Positions 8,937 to 17,404 of a stretch of DNA of 64,000 nucleotides are shown one piece after another. A program made the position numbers and the translations under genes. Below the pieces are notes generated by a model. The model was not told the DNA's origin. It worked only from the letters and a program-made list of their open reading frames with translations, and ran no database searches. Source of the stretch: an uncultured Christensenella sp. (GTDB lineage: Bacteria; Bacillota; Clostridia; Christensenellales; Pumilibacteraceae); contig CAJTTD010000005.1 of assembly GCA_910579205.1 (NCBI GenBank), positions 62,001-126,000 on the forward strand, in the 5' to 3' direction. The stretch's first letter is position 1. Every line of letters begins with the position of its first letter.

Positions 8937-9605
8937 TTATCTCCCCGTAAGGTTTCTCGCCCCGAATATCGCGCTCCCTATGCGCACCATGTTTGCGCCG
9001 TTGTCTATCGCCTGTTCGTAATCCCCGCTCATGCCCACAGACAGAATATCGAAGTCTCCGCCGCAATGCCGAGCGAAAATACGGTAAGCCTTAACGTATA
9101 CGTCCGTTTGCGCGTTAAGCGGCGGCACAGCCATAAGCCCTTTTAGGCGCACGTTTTTGAGCGTTTGCAGTAGCGCTACGAGCGCATCTATCTCGCTCTC
9201 GGGCGCGCCCGTCTTAGCGCTTTCGCCGCAGATATTGACTTCCGCCAATACGTCTTGAACTACGCCGCGCTTTGCCGCAAGTCTGTCTATCTCTTGCGCG
9301 AGAGCGACGCTCGACACCGATTGTATAAGCCCCACATCGCCCACCAAGTACTTTGCCTTGTTACGCTGCAAAGAGCCTATAAAGTGCCATTTAACGGGTT
9401 TTACGCCGTCCCGCTTTGCAATATACTCTTGCACGCGGTTTTCGCCTACGTCCGTAATGCCGAGATCTATCGCGGCGTTCACGGTTTCGGGCGGAACGGT
9501 TTTAGTGGCGGCGACGAGCGTTACGCGTCTGCCCGCACGCGCCGCCGCGCGTTGCACTCGCTCCGTTATAAACTCAATATTGCGTTTTAGACAGTCTGTT
9601 TGCAC
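8937..9605 (-). CDS. yggS: YggS/PROSC family pyridoxal phosphate-binding protein
   Basis: 222 residues, an alanine racemase-like TIM barrel that binds PLP without known catalytic activity and is involved in PLP balance. The Schiff-base Lys lies in LVAATK, followed by GENRVQEY, WHFIGSLQRNK and the C-terminal SVGMSGDYEQAI and VRIGSAIFG motifs. Translation starts at GTG (9605), eight bases after GGGG. It is the first gene of the long operon, about 14 bases from the predicted transcription start. Confidence 0.92.
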   Translation of the reverse strand: MQTDCLKRNIEFITERVQRAAARAGRRVTLVAATKTVPPETVNAAIDLGITDVGENRVQEYIAKRDGVKPVKWHFIGSLQRNKAKYLVGDVGLIQSVSSVALAQEIDRLAAKRGVVQDVLAEVNICGESAKTGAPESEIDALVALLQTLKNVRLKGLMAVPPLNAQTDVYVKAYRIFARHCGGDFDILSVGMSGDYEQAIDNGANMVRIGSAIFGARNLTGR

Positions 9606-9625
9606 GCTATACCCCGCCGTCTATC

Positions 9626-9654
9626 ATTATACAACAATTCGAGCCGTAAAGCAA
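9626..9654 (-). promoter_or_regulatory. Promoter of the yggS-sepF-lspA-rluD-pyr operon
   Basis: On the minus strand TTGCTT (9654-9649), a 17-base spacer and TATAAT (9631-9626) form a housekeeping-type promoter. The start point would be near 9619, leaving a leader of about 14 bases. There is no room for a PyrR-type attenuator here, and none was seen between the overlapped pyr genes. Confidence 0.7.
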
Positions 9655-9711
9655 CTGATTTGCGTGCTTGTTATTTCAAGTTTATAGGCAAACAAAACGC
9701 GTTTGCAAGGC

Positions 9712-9746
9712 ATAAAAAAGACCCGCCTCCAATACGGAAGCGGGTC
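9712..9746 (-). terminator. Rho-independent terminator of the lipoprotein gene
   Basis: Minus-strand GACCCGC (9746-9740) pairs with GCGGGTC (9726-9720), with further TTCC/GGA pairing inside, followed by TTTTTT. It lies about 130 bases downstream of the lipoprotein stop at 9873 and before the yggS promoter region. Confidence 0.75.
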
Positions 9747-9872
9747 GAAACAGTTCGATCACCATGCGCAAACGCATGTTTATTTTTTATCGAATACGAG
9801 CGTATCGCCGTCAAGCGCAAAACACGCACACAAACGCAATCACAATAACTTTTCTCATCATAATGAAATCGA

Positions 9873-10976
9873 TCAGAACATTTTTTCCACTTCTTCGGGA
9901 TCGTATTCAAACCAAACTTTTACACCGTCTCTGCAAACGACTTCGGGCGGATTTTCTCCGCTGTAATATACGGTAACGTTGCGCGTAAAATCGTTCGGTT
10001 TATCGGCGCGCATATCTCCGACGATGATTTTATTAACTTCTTCCCTTGCATAAAAATAATATCCGCCGTTGGAAGATATCAGCGTTCTGAGTCCCGCAGT
10101 GTTTCCGGGATTAGACTCTTGCAGATAGCGAGCGGTAAAAGTAAAGTCGCGTTTTTCCGATTTCGGGTCTATTTTGATCTCGGCTTCCTTGACCAAAGCC
10201 CCACCCTCTTCTATTTCCCAGCCGAGAAACAGATAATCTTTGAAATATTCGGAATGTAAATTCACGGTAAACTCCTCATCGTCATCGGTATACGACATGT
10301 GAGGACGGTAGCTTTGATCGCCCACGACTTTTAAATTCGGCTGGTCCGAAACGTACTCGATCTCATAGACGCGTATCCATTTTGCGTATAAATTTACCGT
10401 CGTTGTTTTGTCGTCGATCATAGAAGCCGTTGTCGTGTACTCCCGAAATTCGGGGTCGCGATACCAACCGTCAAATTTATGTTTATCCTTAACGGGGTTC
10501 TTTAAGGTCTGCTTGCCTATAAGCGATACGGGATTATCCGCATTGTTTATTCCGCCGTCGAGATGATAGACGATTTCAAATCGTATCGCCTCGTATTTGG
10601 CGTAAAAATTATAAACCGTTCCGCCGAAACCCGACCCCATTATTGAATAAGTGCTCCCTACGACTTCGCCTTCCCCGCCTTTTTCCGTGGTCCAGCCCAA
10701 AAAGCGATAGCCCGCCTTTACGGGCGGCGTATAAGTGATCTCCATATCGTAAACAGTACCCGATTCGATCGAATACTTTTCCTGCCAATAGTTTTCAAAA
10801 ATTACGTCGTATTCGTAATGGTAATTGACCGTAGCAGTACCGTAAGACACACCTTGCGAGCCTTGCTCGTTATCTTTATCCGACCCGACGCCAAATATAC
10901 CGCAAGCGGTAAGCCCGAATGCGCAAGCAATTATGCAAACTGCGGATAGAAGCTTGATCAAAATTCTCTTTTTCAT
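9873..10976 (-). CDS. Surface lipoprotein with InlB/Flg_new-type repeats
   Basis: 367 residues from the ATG at 10976, which has GGAGG seven bases upstream; the frame is open for 13 more codons. The signal peptide ends in a lipobox LTAC, so Cys is lipidated and the protein is anchored outside the membrane. Three Listeria-Bacteroides (InlB B) type repeats follow, each with the hallmark GYRFLGWT, KFDGWYRD or FLGWEIEEGG core and a closing YAKY, YAKW or ARY strand. These repeats form small beta-grasp-like domains on surface proteins. The C-terminal 90 residues match nothing I recognise. It is a monocistron between its own promoter and terminator. Confidence 0.85.
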   Translation of the reverse strand: MKKRILIKLLSAVCIIACAFGLTACGIFGVGSDKDNEQGSQGVSYGTATVNYHYEYDVIFENYWQEKYSIESGTVYDMEITYTPPVKAGYRFLGWTTEKGGEGEVVGSTYSIMGSGFGGTVYNFYAKYEAIRFEIVYHLDGGINNADNPVSLIGKQTLKNPVKDKHKFDGWYRDPEFREYTTTASMIDDKTTTVNLYAKWIRVYEIEYVSDQPNLKVVGDQSYRPHMSYTDDDEEFTVNLHSEYFKDYLFLGWEIEEGGALVKEAEIKIDPKSEKRDFTFTARYLQESNPGNTAGLRTLISSNGGYYFYAREEVNKIIVGDMRADKPNDFTRNVTVYYSGENPPEVVCRDGVKVWFEYDPEEVEKMF

Positions 10977-11116
10977 AGACAACCTCCAAAAATCGGATTT
11001 TTGCAATAAATACACCTATAGAAGTAAGCGCAAAAACGCAACATCGTCTGTCGCGATACATGCTTATATGATGACCGGTAAACAAACAGCTCGAATGTAA
11101 CTTGTTTTGCACAGTC

Positions 11117-11145
11117 AATATAGCATATTTGCACAAAAAATACAA
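11117..11145 (-). promoter_or_regulatory. Predicted promoter of the InlB-repeat lipoprotein
   Basis: Minus-strand TTGTAT (11145-11140), 17 bases, TATATT (11122-11117). The leader to the ATG at 10976 would be about 135 bases, in which no clear riboswitch fold was recognised. Confidence 0.5.
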
Positions 11146-11396
11146 GCATCGGAAAATAAATTTAAAAAAAACGAGTCCGTAATGTTTAGCCACGATACAA
11201 AATCGCCGAAATGTAACCATCGGCTGTTTACATCGATTTGACTTATTTATTATATTTTAGTTTGATTGCGTTCGTATTGATAGTTCACCGTTGTCGCGAC
11301 GTTATATTACAAAATAAAATAGGTATATACACAGAGGCATAATACCCATTTTGTCGTCGTCGCAATTTTGCTCCCGCAAGCGGCAATAATACTCCT
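11146..11396. other. Intergenic DNA, no gene seen
   Basis: AT-rich DNA between the lipoprotein promoter and the hydA terminator. Frames are short and without recognisable products, and no strong hairpin was found. Confidence 0.6.
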
Positions 11397-11423
11397 AAAA
11401 TAAAAACAGCCGCGAACGGCTGT
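11397..11423 (-). terminator. Rho-independent terminator of the hydrogenase operon
   Basis: Minus-strand ACAGCCG (11423-11417), loop TTCG, CGGCTGT (11412-11406), then a T-rich tail (TTTTATTTT). It is 26 bases after the hydA stop and closes the hydCBA transcript. Confidence 0.85.
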
Positions 11424-11448
11424 CTTTATCGTTAATTCATGGTGCGCA

Positions 11449-13194
11449 TCAATACTTTTCGCGCTTTACGTATTCGGTGTGCAGAACATCGTGAGCTATG
11501 TGGCTGTTGGGTTCGCCGAAGTACTCGGCATATATCGTTTTGACGATAGGATTTTCGTGGCATTTGCGAAGAGCCGACTTTTTGTCCTTATTGTACAAAA
11601 CCTTGGCGCGCGCTTGACGAATGTCAACGAGATTGCGCGTTTCGGTATTTACTATGGGCTGACCGCCGCCGTTGACGCAACCGCCGGGACAAGACATTAT
11701 CTCTATAAAGTGGTACTTGCTGTTGCCCGCTTTTATCTCGTCAAGCAGCTTACGCGCATTGGAAAGTCCGCTTGCTACCGCGATATTGAGCTTTTTGCCG
11801 TTAAGCTCTACCGTCGCTTCCTTGATTCCCTTTACGCCGCGCACGGCTTTAAAGTCCACGTTTTCGAGCGTTTTGCCCGTAACCGTCTCGGCAACCGTTC
11901 TGAGCGCAGCTTCCATAACGCCGCCCGTCGCGCCGAACAGTCCGCCCGCTGTGCTGCCCTTGCCTATGGGATCGTCGAATTCGGTTTTGGGGTCGAGCGA
12001 CTTAAAGTCGATACCGTAATTCTTTATCATGCGCGCAAGCTCGCGTGTGGTGATGGAAACGTCCACATCGGGAACGCCCGCCGCCGACTGAGCGTCGCGC
12101 GTGATCTCGAATTTTTTCGCTATGCACGGCATAACCGTTACTACCGCCATATCCTTGGGATCTATGCCCAGCTTTTTGGCGTAGTATGTTTTCATTATCG
12201 CGCCGAACATCTGTTGCGGCGACTTGCAAGACGACAGATGCTTGAGCTGTTCGGGATAGAAATACTCTATAAACCTGACCCAGCCGGGGCTGCACGACGT
12301 TATCATGGGCAGCGTGGCGTTGGGATCGTTGAGCCGCGAGATAAACTCCGTGCCCTCTTCCATTATCGTCATGTCGGCGGTCATGTTGACGTCGAACACT
12401 TTGTCAAAGCCGATCGCCTTGAGCGCGGCTACCATCTTGCCTTCGGTATCTGTGCCGATGGGATAGCCGAACTCCTCGCCGAGCGCGGCGCGAACGGCGG
12501 GCGCAGTACCCACAATGACCGTCTTTGTCTTGTCGGCAAGCAGTGCGTCCACTTGAGCCAAGCTATCCTTTTCACGTAGCGCGCCCGTCGGGCAAACATT
12601 GATACACTGTCCGCAAGCCACACACGGAACTTCGGAAAGTTTACGCCCGAACGGACTTGCGATGCACGTTGCAAAGCCGCGCTTATTGGCGTCTATAACG
12701 CCTACGGTCTGAACGCTGTTGCACGCCGCAACGCATCTGCGGCACAGTATGCACTTGTTATTGTCGCGAACAAGATACTCGGTGCAGTCGTCCACGTCGT
12801 AAGAGTTCATCGCGCCTTTGTATTTTTCCGCGTCGCAGCCGTATTCGGTCGCGAGGCTTTGAAGTTCGCAGTTGCCGCTGCGCACACAGCTCAAGCATTC
12901 TTTATGGTGATTGCTGAGCATAAGCTCGAGCGTGATCTTTCTCGATGCGCGCACCTTGGGCGTATTGGTAAAAACTTCCATGCCTTCCGAAACGACGGTA
13001 GAACAAGCGGTCATGAGTTTGCGGTTGTTTTTTATCTCCACCACGCAAACACGGCAGCTGCTCTCGTTGCAAAGATCTTTCATATAGCACAGCGTGGGGA
13101 TCTTGAACCCCGCTTTTATAGCCGCGTCAAGTATACGCGTTCCTTCGGGAACGGTTACGGCAACGCCGTTTACTTTTAAATTAACGTTTTTCAT
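11449..13194 (-). CDS. hydA: [FeFe] hydrogenase catalytic subunit
   Basis: 581 residues. In order: a [2Fe-2S] domain (TLCYMKDLCNESSCRVC), a His/Cys cluster (HHKECLSCVRSGNC), two [4Fe-4S] clusters (CILCRRCVAAC and CVACGQCINVCPTG), the H-cluster domain and the small C-terminal subunit region. H-cluster motifs are TSCSPGW (Cys301-Ser302), MPCIAKKFE and MSCPGGCVNGGGQP. The first motif has Ser where TSCCPGW is canonical. With HydB and HydC this forms a trimeric NAD-linked, probably electron-bifurcating hydrogenase using reduced ferredoxin and NADH to make H2. A 207-base gap of no recognisable content separates it from hydB. The AGGAG site precedes the ATG. Confidence 0.93.
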   Translation of the reverse strand: MKNVNLKVNGVAVTVPEGTRILDAAIKAGFKIPTLCYMKDLCNESSCRVCVVEIKNNRKLMTACSTVVSEGMEVFTNTPKVRASRKITLELMLSNHHKECLSCVRSGNCELQSLATEYGCDAEKYKGAMNSYDVDDCTEYLVRDNNKCILCRRCVAACNSVQTVGVIDANKRGFATCIASPFGRKLSEVPCVACGQCINVCPTGALREKDSLAQVDALLADKTKTVIVGTAPAVRAALGEEFGYPIGTDTEGKMVAALKAIGFDKVFDVNMTADMTIMEEGTEFISRLNDPNATLPMITSCSPGWVRFIEYFYPEQLKHLSSCKSPQQMFGAIMKTYYAKKLGIDPKDMAVVTVMPCIAKKFEITRDAQSAAGVPDVDVSITTRELARMIKNYGIDFKSLDPKTEFDDPIGKGSTAGGLFGATGGVMEAALRTVAETVTGKTLENVDFKAVRGVKGIKEATVELNGKKLNIAVASGLSNARKLLDEIKAGNSKYHFIEIMSCPGGCVNGGGQPIVNTETRNLVDIRQARAKVLYNKDKKSALRKCHENPIVKTIYAEYFGEPNSHIAHDVLHTEYVKREKY

Positions 13195-13401
13195 GTATTT
13201 CTCCTGAATTATTGGATAAGTCGATATTGACGATTATTTGCAGACAACGCTGTTTTTAAGCAAATGACATCGCACAGCTTATACGGTGCGAAAATTATCT
13301 GCGTAGGCGCGGCATATTTCGAGCGACGACGGGAGTGCTCACTCGCCTACATGGCCATAGCCGCCGCGCCCGTCAACGTCGCATATGCCCGAGCAACACC
13401 G

Positions 13402-15273
13402 TTATTTCGATATCGCGCCCTTAGGACACTTGCTCGCGCAAACCCCGCACTTGATACACTTTTTGGGGTCTATCGTATGCGGCTGCTTGACCGAACCGCT
13501 AATAGCATTTACGGGGCAGTTACGCGCGCATATTGTACAACCGATACATTTTTCCGCATCGACTTTATAGCTTACAAGCGCTTTACATACGCCCGCGGGG
13601 CATTTGCCGTTGCAGTGCGCTTCGTACTCGTCGCGGAAATATCTGAGCGTCGAAAGTACGGGGTTGGGCGCGGTCTGACCGAGACCGCAAAGCGAATTGT
13701 CTTTTATGTAATGGCAAAGCTCTTCCATCTTGTCGAGGTCTTCGAGCGTAGCCTCGCCCTTTGTTACCTTGTCGAGCATTTCGAGAAGGCGCTTATTGCC
13801 TATGCGGCACGGCGTGCATTTTCCGCACGACTCGTCTACCGTGAACTCGAGGAAGAACTTGGCTATATCGACCATACAGTTATCCTCGTCCATTACGATA
13901 AGTCCGCCGCTGCCCATCATCGAGCCTATAGCCATCAAGTTGTCGTAATCTATGGGGGTGTCTATGAGCGACATGGGGATACATCCGCCCGAAGGTCCGC
14001 CCGTCTGCGCGGCTTTGAACTTTTTGCCGTTAGGGCATCCGCCGCCTATGTCTTCCACTATAGTGCGAAGGGGCGTACCCATGGGGATCTCCACAAGTCC
14101 TACGTTTTCGAGCTTGCCGCCGAGCGCGAATACCTTTGTACCCTTGCTCTTTTCCGTACCCATGGACGCGAACCAGTCCGCGCCGTTGAGAATAATCTGC
14201 GTGATATTGCCATAAGTTTCCACGTTGTTTATGAGCGTGGGTTTACCGAACAAGCCCTTTATTGCGGGGAACGGCGGACGCTGACGGGGTTCGCCGCGCT
14301 TGCCTTCCGCGGAATTCAAAAGCGCAGTCTCTTCGCCGCAGACGAACGCGCCCGCGCCGAGACGAAGCTCCAGATCGAATTTATGTCCCAAACCGAGCGC
14401 ATTGTCGCCAAGTATGCCGTACTCGCGCGCTTGGGCTATGGCTACTTCCAAACGGTGTACGGCTATGGGATATTCCGCACGCACGTATATTACGCCGTGC
14501 TCCGCGCCCACAGCATAGCCCGCTATCATCATAGCCTCGATGACCGCGTGCGGATCGCCTTCCAAAAGACTTCTGTCCATGAACGCGCCGGGGTCGCCTT
14601 CGTCGGCGTTGCAAGCAACGTACTTTTCCGCGCCTTGAGCGTCGTGCGTGAACTGCCACTTCATGCCCGTGGAGAAGCCCGCGCCGCCTCTGCCGCGCAG
14701 TCCGCTCTTTTTGATCTCGTCTATGACTTGTTGCGGGGTCATGGTAGAGACAGCTTTTTCGTAGGCTTTGTAGCCGTCGGTAGCAAGGTACTCGTCTATG
14801 TTTTCGGGATCTATAACGCCGCAGTTGCGCAACACTATGCGCCGCTGGCTCTTATAGAAATCGGTGTCGTTGATGGACTTGAGCTGTCCGTCGCTCGCCT
14901 TTTCGGCATGGAGCAAACGCTCGACGGGCTTTCCGCCCACGATGTGCTGTTCCACTATTTCCGTAACGTCCTCGGGTTTTACATGCGTGTAAAACGATCC
15001 GTCGGGATAAACGACCGCGATAGGTCCTTTGGAGCAAAGCCCGAAGCATCCGGTCATAATAACTTTGACTTCGTCTTTAAGACCGCGCTCGTCGAGTTGA
15101 TTGATGAAATTATCGTAAATGGTAGTGCTGTTGCCAGAAGTACAACCCGTACCGCCGCAGACAAGCACCGACATGCGCGGTTGTCCGGGCGTTACCACTG
15201 CGCCTTCCGCGCGTTCGGTAACTATGGGTTTGTATTTGTCGCGTATCGCTTGCAATTCGCTTACAGTTTTCAT
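13402..15273 (-). CDS. hydB: NADH-binding subunit of trimeric hydrogenase (NuoF-like)
   Basis: 623 residues. The N-terminal thioredoxin-like [2Fe-2S] domain has CGGTGC and TGCFGLC. The NuoF-type middle has the FMN/NADH-binding GRGGAGFSTGMKW and the [4Fe-4S] motif ESCGKCTPCRIG. The C-terminus carries two ferredoxin clusters (CIGCTICARNCPVNA and CIKCGVCASKCPKGA). This is the flavin subunit that binds NADH and routes electrons to HydA. AAGGAG precedes the ATG. It lies 15 bases after hydC. Confidence 0.94.
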   Translation of the reverse strand: MKTVSELQAIRDKYKPIVTERAEGAVVTPGQPRMSVLVCGGTGCTSGNSTTIYDNFINQLDERGLKDEVKVIMTGCFGLCSKGPIAVVYPDGSFYTHVKPEDVTEIVEQHIVGGKPVERLLHAEKASDGQLKSINDTDFYKSQRRIVLRNCGVIDPENIDEYLATDGYKAYEKAVSTMTPQQVIDEIKKSGLRGRGGAGFSTGMKWQFTHDAQGAEKYVACNADEGDPGAFMDRSLLEGDPHAVIEAMMIAGYAVGAEHGVIYVRAEYPIAVHRLEVAIAQAREYGILGDNALGLGHKFDLELRLGAGAFVCGEETALLNSAEGKRGEPRQRPPFPAIKGLFGKPTLINNVETYGNITQIILNGADWFASMGTEKSKGTKVFALGGKLENVGLVEIPMGTPLRTIVEDIGGGCPNGKKFKAAQTGGPSGGCIPMSLIDTPIDYDNLMAIGSMMGSGGLIVMDEDNCMVDIAKFFLEFTVDESCGKCTPCRIGNKRLLEMLDKVTKGEATLEDLDKMEELCHYIKDNSLCGLGQTAPNPVLSTLRYFRDEYEAHCNGKCPAGVCKALVSYKVDAEKCIGCTICARNCPVNAISGSVKQPHTIDPKKCIKCGVCASKCPKGAISK

Positions 15274-15288
15274 ATGTCGAAATTCTCC

Positions 15289-15756
15289 TTACACATTGTT
15301 GTACTTGGCGAGTATCTCGTCCACGCTGTCCTCGGTAACTTTGCCGTAAACCTCGCCGTTTACGGTGAGAACGGGCGCAAGTCCGCAGCAACCTATGCAA
15401 CGCGTCGCTTCCAAAGTGAAGCGTCCGTCTTCCGTCGTATGCCCGGGTTCTACGTTGAGCAGTCTTCCGAACTTTTCTATAACTCCGCCGCTGCCCTTTA
15501 CATAACACGCCGTGCCGAGACAAACCGCTATCTTGATCTGCCCGGGTTGTTCCAAACGGAACTGCGAATAGAACGTCGCTATGCCGTAAACCGTCGCAAG
15601 CGGAACGTTAAAATAATCGGCTATTTTAAGCTGCACTTCGAGCGGCAGATATCCGTAGATATCCTGCGCTTTTTGCATTGCCATCATGACCGGTCCCGGA
15701 GTGTCTTTGAGACTTTCCAAAACCTCGGCGAACTGCTTGTCTTTTTCTTCGGTCAT
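15289..15756 (-). CDS. hydC: NuoE-like [2Fe-2S] subunit of trimeric hydrogenase
   Basis: 155 residues from the ATG at 15756, preceded by AAAGGAG; 21 upstream codons are open but lack a better site. The thioredoxin-like fold binds one [2Fe-2S] cluster through Cys in CLGTACYVKG and CIGCCGLAP. The ATVYGIATFYSQF segment is typical of NuoE/HoxE proteins. It is the first gene of hydC-hydB-hydA. Confidence 0.93.
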   Translation of the reverse strand: MTEEKDKQFAEVLESLKDTPGPVMMAMQKAQDIYGYLPLEVQLKIADYFNVPLATVYGIATFYSQFRLEQPGQIKIAVCLGTACYVKGSGGVIEKFGRLLNVEPGHTTEDGRFTLEATRCIGCCGLAPVLTVNGEVYGKVTEDSVDEILAKYNNV

Positions 15757-15851
15757 TTTATATAAAACTCCTTTTGTGGTTTTTACCTTTAGCCGACTCA
15801 CGCGAACGCTTGTTCGCAAACACGTATCGGACGCGCGCCGTCATGTCGAGT

Positions 15852-15865
15852 TACAATATATTGTA
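15852..15865. promoter_or_regulatory. Perfect palindrome in the hydCBA leader, possible operator
   Basis: TACAATATATTGTA is a perfect 14-base palindrome about 25 bases downstream of the predicted hyd transcription start and about 95 bases before hydC. It could be a repressor site. It does not match a consensus I can name with confidence. Confidence 0.35.
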
Positions 15866-15897
15866 TCTATACGCAACTATTACAGCACACTGTATAC

Positions 15898-15926
15898 ATA
15901 ATAACATACATTTATACATATTTCAA
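15898..15926 (-). promoter_or_regulatory. Predicted promoter of hydCBA
   Basis: Minus-strand TTGAAA (15926-15921), 17-base spacer, TATTAT (15903-15898). The start point would be near 15891, giving a leader of about 135 bases. Confidence 0.6.
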
Positions 15927-15950
15927 GTATTCGCAAGATTTTTGTCTAAA

Positions 15951-15966
15951 GTTAGCGTATGCTAAC
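15951..15966. promoter_or_regulatory. Inverted repeat upstream of the hyd promoter
   Basis: GTTAGC-GTAT-GCTAAC is a perfect 6-4-6 inverted repeat centred about 35 bases upstream of the -35 box. Position and symmetry suit an activator or redox-responsive repressor site. The regulator is unknown. Confidence 0.4.
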
Positions 15967-16026
15967 CAAGTAGAGCAACAATCTCTCGATTTTCTTTTAA
16001 AAGCGACTTCGTATAAAATACAATAC

Positions 16027-16052
16027 AAAAAGCCGTCGCATAAAGCGGCGGC
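16027..16052 (-). terminator. Terminator of the LRR lipoprotein gene
   Basis: Minus-strand GCCGCCGC (16052-16045) pairs with GCGACGGC (16039-16032) with one mismatch, followed by TTTTT. It lies about 25 bases after the stop at 16078. Confidence 0.7.
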
Positions 16053-16077
16053 ATATAAAAATCGAACTCGACGGCTA

Positions 16078-16929
16078 TCAGGCTTCCATGTCGGAACAGT
16101 TTACGACGAAATATGAATTGCTATTCCAGTCATCGTCTTTTACTACCTTCTCCCACTGCGCAGCAGTACCAAGATAATTCAATTCGATGAGCGAGTGGAG
16201 ATCGCCGAATGCGCGTTTGCCTATCGTATCGACGCTTTGGGCTATCGTCGCGCTTTCAAGCGAAGAGTAACCCTTAAAGGTATCGAAATATATCTCATTG
16301 CCGCTCGTTACGTTGACCGTTTTTATATATGAGCGGTAAGACGCAACTTGCGAAAACTTTAAAAACGACCAAAACATTTCTGCGGGCGCACTGACGCTTT
16401 CGAGCGCGCTGTTGCCGCCGAACGCGCTATCCGCCAAATAAATGACACTATCGGGTATAATAAGGTCCTTTATTTTTGTATCCACGCAAACTTCGTAGTC
16501 TATATACTTGAGATTGCTCGACAGTTGGATACTTTCCAACGCGCTCCAACCGTTGAAACCGCTGAGTATGACGGTTACACTGTCGGGCACGGTTACGGTT
16601 TCGATACTTTTAGCCGCCGCGCCTTCATCGTTTATTATCTTAACGGCTTCGCCGCCTATCTCCGAAGGAATACTTATCTCGGTAACGCCCGCGTCCGGCA
16701 TGATACCCTTTATGACCATTCCTTTATCGTCTATATCGCCTACCGAACCGAGCGATATACTTACGCCCGAGTAACGGAACTCGTACTCCACGCCGTTTTC
16801 GCGATAAGTATGCAATTCTCCGTCCTTTATATCCTCTTTGCCCCCGTTACCGCCGCAAGCGCAAAGCGTCGCACTTGCGCAAAACGCAAATACCGCCGCC
16901 GTCAATACAGAAAAAAACTTTTTGTTCAT
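16078..16929 (-). CDS. BspA-type leucine-rich-repeat lipoprotein
   Basis: 283 residues from the ATG at 16929, chosen because GGAGGAAC lies directly before it; the open frame begins 60 codons earlier. The signal peptide ends in a lipobox-like TLCAC, so it is probably lipid-anchored. The body has TpLRR/LRR_5 units, seen as LIIPDSVIYLADSAFGG and QSVDTIGKRAFGDLHSL, with the usual closing YLGTAAQWEKV strand. Such proteins are surface adhesins or recognition modules in gut and oral bacteria. Function is unknown beyond that. Confidence 0.8.
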   Translation of the reverse strand: MNKKFFSVLTAAVFAFCASATLCACGGNGGKEDIKDGELHTYRENGVEYEFRYSGVSISLGSVGDIDDKGMVIKGIMPDAGVTEISIPSEIGGEAVKIINDEGAAAKSIETVTVPDSVTVILSGFNGWSALESIQLSSNLKYIDYEVCVDTKIKDLIIPDSVIYLADSAFGGNSALESVSAPAEMFWSFLKFSQVASYRSYIKTVNVTSGNEIYFDTFKGYSSLESATIAQSVDTIGKRAFGDLHSLIELNYLGTAAQWEKVVKDDDWNSNSYFVVNCSDMEA

Positions 16930-17008
16930 TTGTTCCTCCCGAAAAACCATATAGTTATACGCACATATCAGACGATCTGTATAAAAACGGTGATCAGACC
17001 GCACATAA

Positions 17009-17037
17009 ATTATATCAACCCGAATACGGTTTGTAAA
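17009..17037 (-). promoter_or_regulatory. Predicted promoter of the LRR lipoprotein
   Basis: Minus-strand TTTACA (17037-17032), 17-base spacer, TATAAT (17014-17009). The leader to 16929 is about 75 bases. Confidence 0.65.
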
Positions 17038-17350
17038 GTATTTTTGACTTGAGCTATGTAAAAACAAAATGTTATCAAATATCCTCAAAAAATACTTGAT
17101 TGCGCACACAAACAGATTTGAGTCCTATGGTTTTCGCATTATCATCATCATGGTGGACATGAAATCTCTCTCATACTTTTAAGCGACTGCCGAACTCATT
17201 GTCCATTTCTTTTGGTTCATATAAACCACCGCAAAGCGCATTATTATTCGTTTTGTATTTTCAAGTACTGACAAAACAATTTCAACAAAGTTCTCCGACG
17301 CTAACATTATTTTTTACTATATATGAATATTTGCTGTATCCGCCTTTTAT
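17038..17350. other. AT-rich intergenic DNA, no gene seen
   Basis: No supported reading frame, hairpin or repeat was found. Base composition is clearly more AT-rich than the surrounding operons and continues through the membrane protein gene up to about 18400, suggesting acquired DNA. Confidence 0.5.
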
Positions 17351-17395
17351 ACAAAACAAAATGACTGACAGCATAAATTTTGCAGTCAGTCATTT
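17351..17395 (-). terminator. Terminator of the AT-rich membrane protein gene
   Basis: AAATGACTGAC (17359-17369) and GTCAGTCATTT (17385-17395) form an 11-base stem, extended inside by GCA/TGC. On the minus strand it is followed by TTTTGTTTTG. It begins nine bases past the stop at 17405. Confidence 0.75.
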
Positions 17396-17404
17396 ACGTG
17401 TCAG

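Noticed and set aside
13195..13401. A small gene between hydB and hydA
   Set aside because: No frame with a ribosome binding site and plausible product was found on either strand; it is treated as a spacer.
13264..15765. An 833-codon open frame on the plus strand opposite hydB and hydC
   Set aside because: It is the mirror of a real gene: hydB and hydC have full domain sets on the minus strand, while the plus-strand translation is rich in Arg, His and Tyr with no domain. Strong third-position bias makes such antisense frames long.
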